Below are positions 23,320 to 31,305 of a stretch of DNA of 32,817 bases, one piece after another (position 1 is the stretch's first letter; each line of letters starts with the position of its first letter). A program made the position numbers and the translations under genes. Location of the stretch: NCBI GenBank assembly GCA_049366815.1, contig JBMNCO010000189.1:1-32817 (forward strand). Direction: 5' to 3'. The notes below the pieces were generated by a model, which was given only the letters and a program-made list of their open reading frames with translations, searched no databases and had not been told where the DNA came from. This DNA comes from CAYNYM01 sp049366815 (lineage in GTDB: Bacteria; Desulfobacterota; DSM-4660; Desulfatiglandales; HGW-15).

Positions 23320-25779
23320 ATGGCTCAAGAAAAAGAAACAATCTATCTGGTTGACGGCAGTTCGTATGTGCATCGGGCCTATCATGCAATTGGAAATCTC
23401 TCTAATTCAAAAGGGTTTCCCACAAATGCCATACTGGGTTTCGCCAAGATGACACTGAAGCTTATCGAGGAAAGGAAACCGAAGTACATGGCCGTCGCCT
23501 TTGATGCCAAGGGTCCCAATTTCAGGCATAAAATCTATGAAAAATACAAGGCCAACAGACCTCCCATGCCCGAAGACCTTCAGGCCCAGATTCCATATAT
23601 CCGGGCATTCGTGGAGGGGCTGAATGTGGGTCTGATTGAGATGGCGGGGTACGAAGCGGATGACATCCTCGGCACGCTCGCAAGAATGGGCGAGGAAAAG
23701 GGCCTGCGGGTCGTGATTATCACAGGAGACAAAGACTTTCGTCAATTGATATCGCCGGACATTTCCCTCTGGGACACGATGAAGGACCGCTTTACGGACC
23801 TGGAGGGTTTTCGCGAAGAATACGGCCTGGAACCGGGTCAGGTCATCGACCTCATGGGTCTGTCCGGAGATGCCTCCGACAACATACCCGGCGTACCGGG
23901 TGTGGGCGAAAAGACCGCCCTCACACTGATTAAGATGTTTAGCACCCTCGAAAATGTCTTCGAACATGTGGAAGAGGCACGGGGGAAAAAACTCCAGGAG
24001 AATCTCAGAAACTCGAGGGACAAGGCTGTTCTCAGCAAAAGACTGGTCACCATCGACCGATACGTACCCATCGATAAAAAGATCGATGATTTCAAGCGGG
24101 GTGATCCGGATGTCGCCAAGTTAACGGAGATGTTCCGGGAGTTGGAATTCAGAGGTCTCTGGGATCAATTCGCCTCTCGAAAAGAGCCTGAAGAGAAAGA
24201 CTACCGTCTCTGTCTTTCCAGAGAGGAAATCCTCGCCGTGGCCGATGAAATCCGTGAAAAAAGGCGGGTCAGTCTGGATACTGAAACCACCGGTACGGAT
24301 CCCCTTAAGGCGGAACTNNNNNNNNNNNNNNNNNNNNNNNNNNNNNNNNNNNNNNNNNNNNNNNNNNNNNNNNNNNNNNNNNNNNNNNNNNNNNNNNNNN
24401 NNNNNNNNNNNNNNNNNGAGGTTGTGGGGAAAAGCGGTTCCGATTTTTCAGAGGTCGATGTGGACAGGGCCATGGAATATTCCTGTGAGGATGCGGATGT
24501 GACCTTTCAACTCATGCACATCCTCGAGAACAAACTGAGAGAAGACCAGAACGAGGAACTCTTCTACGGCCTTGAAATGAAGCTCATCCCGGTCCTTGTT
24601 GAAATGGAGTTTGCCGGGATAAAGATAGACAAGACATTTTTCAAAGATATGTCCTGTCGCTTTGCCGGTCAGCTCAGGGAGATCGAAAAAGAGATCTACG
24701 AGGAGGCCGGTATGGCGTTCAATATCAATTCACCCCAGCAACTGGGCTATGTGCTGTTTGAAAAACTTCAGCTCCCTGTGCAGAAGAAGACGGCGAAGAC
24801 CAAGAGCTACTCGACTGACGTGAAGGTCCTCACGAAGTTGTCCGCCCTGCCCTACAAGATCCCGAAACTCCTGCTTCGTTACAGGACGCTGTCGAAGCTG
24901 AAGTCCACCTATCTTGACGCCCTCGTCAAGAGCGTGGATTCGGGCACCGGGAGGATTCACACGTCCTACAACCAGACGGTTGCAGCGACCGGTCGTCTGA
25001 GCAGCAGTGATCCAAATCTGCAGAATATCCCCATAAGGAGCGAGGAAGGCCGTGAAATTCGGAAGGGTTTTGTGGCCGAGGAAGGTCACGTCCTTCTGTC
25101 CTCCGACTACAGCCAGGTGGAACTCAGGATCTTCGCCCATTATTCCGGGGACCGCGCTTTCATGGCGGCCTTCGGGGAGGACGAGGATATCCACACCCGA
25201 ACCGCATCCGAAATTATGAATGTATCAAGAGAGTCAGTCACCCCGGACATGAGAAGGATCGCCAAGGCGATCAATTTCGGCATTATTTACGGGATGGGTT
25301 CCAAGAAGCTCAGTGATGAGCTGGGGATTGAACACAAGGTGGCCAAAGACTATATTGACGCCTATTATGAAAGGTACAAGGGCGTGGCCGAGTACAGGGA
25401 GAGGATGGTCTCCTTTGCAAGGGAAAAGGGCTATGTGACCACTCTTTTCAACAGACGGCGATACCTGCCTGATATCGATCACCAGAACCGGATCATCCGA
25501 TCGGAGGCCGAACGCATGGCCGTCAATAGCCCCATTCAGGGGACGGCCGCCGACCTGATAAAGATGGCGATGATTCGGATTCATGCCAGGCTCAGAGAGG
25601 AACCATTGAGGAGCAAGATGCTCCTTCAGGTCCACGATGAACTCGTCTTCGAGGTCCCGGAGGACGAAATCCAGACCGTCCGGGCGATGGTCAAAGAAGA
25701 AATGGAAGGGGTCTACAGGCTTGCCGTACCCCTCAAAGCGGACATCCACACGGGCAGAAATTGGGATGAAGCCCACTGA
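23320..25779 (+). CDS. polA: DNA polymerase I, interrupted by an assembly gap
   Basis: PolA fills gaps and removes RNA primers. The 5'-nuclease domain (residues about 1-285) shows YLVDGSSYVHRAYHA, GYEADDILGTLA, ITGDKDFRQL and GVPGVGEKTALTLI. The 3'-5' exonuclease domain has the Exo I motif DTETTGTD and the Exo III YSCEDAD tyrosine and aspartate, so proofreading looks active, but its middle is replaced by 100 N (24318-24417). The polymerase domain has motif A DYSQVELRIFAHYSGD, motif B RRIAKAINFGIIYGMG and motif C VHDELVFEVPE. Exo I to Exo III spans about 67 codons here against about 142 in E. coli, so more than 100 bases are missing. The frame is intact on both sides. Confidence 0.95.
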   Translation: MAQEKETIYLVDGSSYVHRAYHAIGNLSNSKGFPTNAILGFAKMTLKLIEERKPKYMAVAFDAKGPNFRHKIYEKYKANRPPMPEDLQAQIPYIRAFVEGLNVGLIEMAGYEADDILGTLARMGEEKGLRVVIITGDKDFRQLISPDISLWDTMKDRFTDLEGFREEYGLEPGQVIDLMGLSGDASDNIPGVPGVGEKTALTLIKMFSTLENVFEHVEEARGKKLQENLRNSRDKAVLSKRLVTIDRYVPIDKKIDDFKRGDPDVAKLTEMFRELEFRGLWDQFASRKEPEEKDYRLCLSREEILAVADEIREKRRVSLDTETTGTDPLKAEXXXXXXXXXXXXXXXXXXXXXXXXXXXXXXXXXXEVVGKSGSDFSEVDVDRAMEYSCEDADVTFQLMHILENKLREDQNEELFYGLEMKLIPVLVEMEFAGIKIDKTFFKDMSCRFAGQLREIEKEIYEEAGMAFNINSPQQLGYVLFEKLQLPVQKKTAKTKSYSTDVKVLTKLSALPYKIPKLLLRYRTLSKLKSTYLDALVKSVDSGTGRIHTSYNQTVAATGRLSSSDPNLQNIPIRSEEGREIRKGFVAEEGHVLLSSDYSQVELRIFAHYSGDRAFMAAFGEDEDIHTRTASEIMNVSRESVTPDMRRIAKAINFGIIYGMGSKKLSDELGIEHKVAKDYIDAYYERYKGVAEYRERMVSFAREKGYVTTLFNRRRYLPDIDHQNRIIRSEAERMAVNSPIQGTAADLIKMAMIRIHARLREEPLRSKMLLQVHDELVFEVPEDEIQTVRAMVKEEMEGVYRLAVPLKADIHTGRNWDEAH
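24318..24417. other. Scaffold gap of 100 N inside polA
   Basis: Exactly 100 undetermined bases, the conventional placeholder for a gap of unknown size. From the missing exonuclease residues the true gap is nearer 300-330 bases, and if polA is intact its length should leave remainder 1 on division by 3. Confidence 0.95.
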
Positions 25780-25797
25780 AAGAGAGGGATAAGATTC

Positions 25798-26733
25798 ATG
25801 CCCTATGTTTTTGGACCCGTTCCTTCGAGACGTTTGGGCCTCTCCCTGGGAGTAGACCTTATCCCCCCAAAGACCTGCACCTATGATTGTCTGTATTGCC
25901 AGGTGGGGAGGACGACTCGAAAGATCATCGAGCCCGGTCCCCTTGTTCCCGTGGAACAGGTGCGACAGGAGTTGGCGCAAACCCTGAGAGGGATCACACC
26001 GGACGTCATCACCTTTTCGGGGTCCGGTGAACCCACCCTGAACGCCCAGATTCATCTGGTTATAGACTTTATCAGGGGCCTTACGGATACAAAGATCGCC
26101 GTGTTGACGAATGGTTCACTGCTGTGGAGAAATGAGGTCCGTGAAAGGATACTCCGGGCGGATATCATCATGCCCACCCTCTGTTCGGTCTTCGAGAAGA
26201 CCTACAAGTCGCTCCACAACCCCCACAGGGATCTGCAACTGGGACGGATTGTCGAGGGCATGGAGCGTCTTAGAGAAGATTACAGGGGCAAGCTGTTTCT
26301 AGAGGTTGTCCTGCTCAAGGGTTATAATGACAGCGATCGGGAAATCGAGGCGCTGCGAAAGGCTGTCGGCCGGATCAAACCGGACAAGGTTCAGCTCAAT
26401 ACGGTGGTCCGCCCCCCGATGGATGCCCGGGCAATATCGCTTGACAGACAAAGGTTAGAAGATATAAAGACCTTTTTGGGCGAAGGCGCGGAGATCATCG
26501 CCGATGTCTCCCCGAAGCACAGACTGCAGCGGCATGCATCGATGACCGATATGGTCCTCGAGATGGCAAAAAGAAGGCCTGTGAGGGAAAGTGACGTGGC
26601 AGGAGTTCTCGGGGTTTCATCCGAAGAGGCCGGTAGAGTTTTAAAAGGCCTTCGGGTTAAAGGCATGCTTCGCCTGGAGGAGCAGGGGGGGGATACCTAC
26701 TATGTCGTGACCGGTTCCTCTTCTGATATTTGA
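25798..26733 (+). CDS. Radical SAM protein of the COG0731 (wyosine-synthetase-like) family
   Basis: The 311-residue protein begins YVFGPVPSRRLGLSLGVDLI and has the radical SAM cluster motif CTYDCLYC (Cys27, Cys31, Cys34), followed by FSGSGEPTLN and VLTNGSL, which mark the SAM-binding core. This start and motif set are typical of the COG0731 family named after archaeal wyosine base synthesis; bacterial members are not characterised. The last 65 or so residues look like a winged-helix domain (MAKRRPVRESDVAGVLGVSS, then AGRVLKGLRVKGML), an uncommon fusion for a modifying enzyme. It follows polA by 18 bases with a GAGAGGGA site, so it may be co-transcribed. The substrate is unknown. Confidence 0.82.
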   Translation: MPYVFGPVPSRRLGLSLGVDLIPPKTCTYDCLYCQVGRTTRKIIEPGPLVPVEQVRQELAQTLRGITPDVITFSGSGEPTLNAQIHLVIDFIRGLTDTKIAVLTNGSLLWRNEVRERILRADIIMPTLCSVFEKTYKSLHNPHRDLQLGRIVEGMERLREDYRGKLFLEVVLLKGYNDSDREIEALRKAVGRIKPDKVQLNTVVRPPMDARAISLDRQRLEDIKTFLGEGAEIIADVSPKHRLQRHASMTDMVLEMAKRRPVRESDVAGVLGVSSEEAGRVLKGLRVKGMLRLEEQGGDTYYVVTGSSSDI

Positions 26734-26858
26734 TGAGGTGGGATACCGTCATTTGTCTTCCACTGTGTGCTCCAGGAAAACATTTCTATTGCCGTGGAAA
26801 GGGCAGTTTCTCATGAAAGCGGGATGGTTTATCTATTGAAGGCAGAGAATAATCGACC

Positions 26859-29800
26859 ATGAGCAAAACAGAACCAAAGCGCAGCGGAGAACAGTATTAT
26901 GCAGGCATTGATGCAGGGTCTGTCAGCCTGAACTGTGTGGTCATCAACCTGGAGGGGAAAGTCCTTTTCGAATCGCCCTACATGCGCCATATGGGGAAGG
27001 TGGAAGAAGAAATTGAAGCACTCCTGCGTGAACTCTACCAAAAGTTTGGAAGGGATCAATTGAAGGCGGTGGCCTTTACAGGCAACCATGGGAAACAGGT
27101 CTGCGACAGACTGGGGGGCTATTATGAGTTTGAAACGATCAGCCAGGTTTTGGGTTCTTTGTCCATCAAACCCGATGTGAAGAGCATTATCAGCATGGGC
27201 GGCCAGGATACGGCCCTCTTCCAGATCAACCACGACCATGAAAGCGGTACATGGGAGTTGGAATTCTTCAATACCAACGGCCCGTGTGCCTCGGGCACGG
27301 GCTCCTTCATCGACCAGCAGGCACAGCGCCTGGCCACCTCCATCTATGAGAAAGAGACCCGGATCTCACAGGATCAGATAGACGGCGTATTGACCGATTT
27401 CATCAGCCTGGGACTCCAGAGTGAAAAGCCGGCCAGTGTGGCCTGCCGTTGCACGGTTTTTACAAAGTCGGACATGATTCATCTCCAGAACAAGGGAGAG
27501 AGACTCGAGGATATCATTTACGGTCTCCATGTGGGAAATGCCAGAAACTACATGAGCACCATTGTATCCAACCGGATATTGAAAGAGCCGATCCTCTTTA
27601 TCGGCGGCCTGTCCCTCAACGAACTTCAGGTGCGTGCCTTCAGGGGATACTTCCCCGGCCTTGTAGTCCCGGAAATGAACACCTCAGTGGGGGCACTGGG
27701 CGTGGCCCTGCATGCCCTTGAGTCAGGGGTCAAAAATACCCTGGACCCGGATCAAAGGCCCCTGTCCCTCCAGGGGGATTCGGACACATTACCCCGGGCC
27801 CCTAAACTGAAACTCAAGGAAACCCCCTTCCCTGAAGACAACGAGATCAAAAAAAGATTCATGCCAAGGAAAACGCCCGCCTATCTGGGGATAGACGTCG
27901 GATCCACGACCACGAAGTATGCCCTCATCAACGAAGATCGGGAAATCATCCACAAGAGCTATGTCCATACCCAGGGAAAGCCGATCGAGGTCACACAGAG
28001 GCTCCTGAAGAATATCCTGGAGGATATCGGGGACAAGATCGAGATCAGGGGCACGGCGACCACGGGTTCCGGCAGGAATGTTGTGGGTGATTTTCTGAAC
28101 GCCGACCTCATCATCGACGAGATCACGGCCCACGCCAGGGGGGCCGTAGAGATAGATGCGACCATCGATACGATCTTTGAGATCGGAGGGCAGGATTCGA
28201 AATATATCTCCATCGCCAACGCCTACCCCCTCGATTTTGACATGAACAAGGTGTGTGCGGCGGGTACGGGAAGCTTCCTCCATGAGCTCGCCAATAAATA
28301 CGGGATCAACATCGTCGACGAATTCCAGGAAATCGCCCTTTCTTCGGACAACCCCATCAAGTTGGCGGAGCGATGTACCGTTTTTATGGAATCCGATCTG
28401 GTCTCATACCACCAGAAGGGGGTGAAGGAAAGGGACCTCATTGCAGGCCTCTGCTATGCCATTGTTCACAACTATCTCAACCGTGTGGTGGGGAAGAGGA
28501 AGATCGGCCGGCGGGTCATGTTCCTTGGTGGTCCTTCCCTCAATAAGGGGGTCGTCGCAGCCTTCGAAGAGGTCCTGGGCCGGGGCTTGGTGGTTCCCAA
28601 ACACCGGGAGGTGCTCGGGGCCTTTGGGGCCGCGATCAGTGCTCAGGAAAAGATGGGCCTGGCACCCGGAGCGAGGTCGGTCTTCAGAGGACTGAAGAGT
28701 GCCATTGACGACCGCATGACCTTTACGGAAAAGATCTGTCAGGCGGATCCCAACTGCCACAACCAGTGTAAACTCAAGATCTATGATTTTGACGGCCGGA
28801 GAAGCATCTGGGGCGGAGAGTGCGGTCGGTACGAACTTATCCGGGGCAAAGGGGCAAAAGAAGAGAATCTGTTCAAGCTGAGGGAGACCCTGTGGTTGAA
28901 TTACATGCTGGGCCTCTTTGAAGAGATAAAAGGCGAACCCGTTATGGAAGTGGACGGCCGGCCGACTGTCGGTATGCAACGGTCCCTTTATTTCCTTCAG
29001 ACGGGCGTTCTGTGGGCCCATTTCTTTGATCAACTCGGATTCAGACTCGTGATCACGCCAGCCACCAACATGCAGATATCGAGCGCGGGGATCGAGTCCA
29101 TGACCGCGGAGACCTGTTATCCGATCAAGGTGTCCCACGGCCATGTCCTTGAACTGGCAGGGAAAACAGCCTATCTCTTTCTCCCGACCATGGTCGATAT
29201 GCCCACGCCACAACCGTCTGAAACGGGCTTTTACTGTCCCCTGATACAATCCAATTCCTACATGGTGCGGGTAGCCCTCGGACTCGACAGGAAGAACCTC
29301 CTGAATCCGATACTTCACATGAAACACGACAACCCGACACTGGCCATTGAATTGAGTGAACAAATCTCTGAAAAACTCGGCAGAACAAAGAAGGAGATCA
29401 GCAGAGCGCTGAATTACGCCCTTGAAAGGCAAAAGAGCTTTGCGGGGGAATTGCACCAGAGAGGAAAAGACATTCTGGATAATCTCGATCCTGAAAAGCC
29501 CCTGGTTGTCGTCACAGGGCGACCCTACAATCTCTATGACGAGAAGTTGAATCTGAGACTGGGAAGAAATCTAAGCAGAATCGGGATGAGCGCCATACCC
29601 ATGGACTATATTGATGTATCTCGTGTAGACCTCTCAGACTTCCCGTCCATGTACTGGGGACTCGGAGCCGAGATCCTGAGGACCGCCAAGGTGATCGAAG
29701 GCCGCCCCAACATCTTCGGGTTGCATCTCACGAATTTCAGCTGTGGCGCGGACTCCTTTATAGAGCACTTTTACAAATACATCATGGGCGATAAACCCTA

Positions 29801-29936
29801 CCTGATCCTGGAACTGGATGAGCACAGTGCTGTTGCCGGAGCCATGACACGCCTCGAGGCCTTCAGAAACGTGATCGAAAATAGCATGCTGAAAATGAAA
29901 ACCGAGTTGTACGAGCGGTTGAAGGTATCGAATTGA
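26859..29936 (+). CDS. Double-ASKHA CoA-dehydratase-type activase with DUF2229 domain
   Basis: This 1025-residue protein belongs to the BadF/BadG/BcrA/BcrD family, ATP-driven iron-sulfur electron donors to 2-hydroxyacyl-CoA dehydratases and related double-cubane enzymes. It has two ATPase domains in tandem. Domain 1 (about 14-290) has GIDAGSVSLN, GGQDTALF, NGPCASGTGSF (Cys143) and CRCTVF (Cys198). Domain 2 (about 342-600) has GIDVGSTTTKYALIN, EIGGQDSKYI, VCAAGTGSF (Cys466) and ERCTVF (Cys506). The paired cysteines match the cluster ligands of homodimeric activases, so one chain could hold a whole [4Fe-4S] cluster. A cysteine cluster (Cys627, 633, 637, 655) precedes a DUF2229-like region (about 700-900). 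The partner gene follows after seven bases. Confidence 0.88.
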   Translation: MSKTEPKRSGEQYYAGIDAGSVSLNCVVINLEGKVLFESPYMRHMGKVEEEIEALLRELYQKFGRDQLKAVAFTGNHGKQVCDRLGGYYEFETISQVLGSLSIKPDVKSIISMGGQDTALFQINHDHESGTWELEFFNTNGPCASGTGSFIDQQAQRLATSIYEKETRISQDQIDGVLTDFISLGLQSEKPASVACRCTVFTKSDMIHLQNKGERLEDIIYGLHVGNARNYMSTIVSNRILKEPILFIGGLSLNELQVRAFRGYFPGLVVPEMNTSVGALGVALHALESGVKNTLDPDQRPLSLQGDSDTLPRAPKLKLKETPFPEDNEIKKRFMPRKTPAYLGIDVGSTTTKYALINEDREIIHKSYVHTQGKPIEVTQRLLKNILEDIGDKIEIRGTATTGSGRNVVGDFLNADLIIDEITAHARGAVEIDATIDTIFEIGGQDSKYISIANAYPLDFDMNKVCAAGTGSFLHELANKYGINIVDEFQEIALSSDNPIKLAERCTVFMESDLVSYHQKGVKERDLIAGLCYAIVHNYLNRVVGKRKIGRRVMFLGGPSLNKGVVAAFEEVLGRGLVVPKHREVLGAFGAAISAQEKMGLAPGARSVFRGLKSAIDDRMTFTEKICQADPNCHNQCKLKIYDFDGRRSIWGGECGRYELIRGKGAKEENLFKLRETLWLNYMLGLFEEIKGEPVMEVDGRPTVGMQRSLYFLQTGVLWAHFFDQLGFRLVITPATNMQISSAGIESMTAETCYPIKVSHGHVLELAGKTAYLFLPTMVDMPTPQPSETGFYCPLIQSNSYMVRVALGLDRKNLLNPILHMKHDNPTLAIELSEQISEKLGRTKKEISRALNYALERQKSFAGELHQRGKDILDNLDPEKPLVVVTGRPYNLYDEKLNLRLGRNLSRIGMSAIPMDYIDVSRVDLSDFPSMYWGLGAEILRTAKVIEGRPNIFGLHLTNFSCGADSFIEHFYKYIMGDKPYLILELDEHSAVAGAMTRLEAFRNVIENSMLKMKTELYERLKVSN

Positions 29937-29943
29937 GGAGGCC

Positions 29944-31305
29944 ATGGAAGCGGGAAAAAGCTTAACCTTTCAGTCACTTACAGAAAATGTGGGCCGATTC
30001 GACCTCAGGGGCAAAACGTTTCTGATTCCGGAAATGAACAGGATCGGATCCCATCTTCTTGCGGGCACATTCAGAAGTTTCGGTATCAACGCCCTTGTGA
30101 TGGAAACCTATCAGGGTCTTGATCTGGGGAAAGAGTTCACCTCCGGGAAGGAGTGCTTCCCCTGTCAGGTCACCATGGGTGATATCCTGCTTTTTATTCA
30201 AAAGGAAAAACAGAGGCTGGGACCCGCCTTTGACCCGGAAGAGTATATCTATTTCATGCCGGAGGCCGGCGGTCCCTGCCGCTTCGGCATGTACAACAAG
30301 TATCAGAGAATCGTCCTGGATTCCTTTGCGGAATTGCGCGCGCTCAGGATCGGATCCCTTACGACGGACAACTCCTATGCCCTTGACGGCATGATCGAAA
30401 GGGGCCGGGCGACCCAATTTCGAAAAGCGGCCTATTTTTCGGTGGTCGTGGCGGACGTCCTGGACAGGCTTCTCTGGCGGGTCAGACCCTACGAAAAGGA
30501 AAGGGGGCTTGCAGACACCTTTATGGAAAAGGCCATGCACACCATGGCGGAGTCCTTCGAGAAGCACGGAGCAGGCAAGGACTTTGATCCTATCCTGAAC
30601 ACGCTTGACGGAATCATACTGGAGGGAAGGTCGCTGATTGATCCCTCTATCCCCGAGAAACCGTTGATCGGAATTGTCGGAGAAATTTATCTTCGAACCC
30701 ACGTCCACGCGAATCAGGACGTAATCCGGATGTTGGAAAGGTATGGGGCTGAAGTGGTCAATGCCTCGATTGCCGAATGGGTGAATTACACGACCTACGA
30801 CAAATTGCGTGAGGCAAAGATTAAATTGCAGTTGAATTTGAAGCAGTTTCAACTGGGCAAGGTGAACCAATACCTCAAGGAGATATGCTCATACGGTCTC
30901 AGCCTCTCCTACCAGCAGCAGAAGCAGGATAAGGTCTATAAACGGGCAAGGGGGCTGATTGATGTCTCTGAGGATCACCGCGTCGGCCACCTGGAAGACA
31001 TTCTTCTTGAGGACGATCTTTATTCCTTTGCTGTGGGAACGGAGGCCTGCCTGAGCATCGCAGGCATTATCCAGTATATGCGTGAGGGGTATAACGGGGT
31101 GGTGAACGTGTATCCCTTCACATGCATGCCCAGCACGGTGACGTCATCTGTCGTCAAGCCCATCATGAACCGTATGAAAATGCCTTACCTCGATACCCCC
31201 TATGACGGGACGACTCAACCCGGCAGAGAAGCCGCCATAAGAACTTTCATGTATCAGGCAAGCCAGCACTTTCAACGACAAGGAAGGAAAGGCAAGAAAC
31301 AATAA
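29944..31305 (+). CDS. Partner subunit of the activase (CoA-dehydratase/double-cubane-related)
   Basis: This 453-residue protein matches the C-terminal part of the giant activase proteins of anaerobes (COG3581-like, distantly related to 2-hydroxyacyl-CoA dehydratase subunits). Conserved cysteines sit in SGKECFPCQVTMGD (Cys71, Cys74), AGGPCRFGMYNKYQ (Cys112), GTEACLSIAG (Cys369) and YPFTCMPSTV (Cys394), likely iron-sulfur ligands. The middle LIGIVGEIYLRTHVHANQDV resembles the nucleotide- or substrate-binding region of that family. There is no signal peptide or membrane helix. AGGAGG before the ATG lies on the stop of the upstream gene, so the two proteins are made together. The substrate is unknown; an acyl-CoA is only a family-based guess. 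Confidence 0.85.
   Translation: MEAGKSLTFQSLTENVGRFDLRGKTFLIPEMNRIGSHLLAGTFRSFGINALVMETYQGLDLGKEFTSGKECFPCQVTMGDILLFIQKEKQRLGPAFDPEEYIYFMPEAGGPCRFGMYNKYQRIVLDSFAELRALRIGSLTTDNSYALDGMIERGRATQFRKAAYFSVVVADVLDRLLWRVRPYEKERGLADTFMEKAMHTMAESFEKHGAGKDFDPILNTLDGIILEGRSLIDPSIPEKPLIGIVGEIYLRTHVHANQDVIRMLERYGAEVVNASIAEWVNYTTYDKLREAKIKLQLNLKQFQLGKVNQYLKEICSYGLSLSYQQQKQDKVYKRARGLIDVSEDHRVGHLEDILLEDDLYSFAVGTEACLSIAGIIQYMREGYNGVVNVYPFTCMPSTVTSSVVKPIMNRMKMPYLDTPYDGTTQPGREAAIRTFMYQASQHFQRQGRKGKKQ

Noticed and set aside
28404..29456. A 350-codon minus-strand frame opposite the activase
   Set aside because: Shadow of the conserved activase; no ribosome site or motif.
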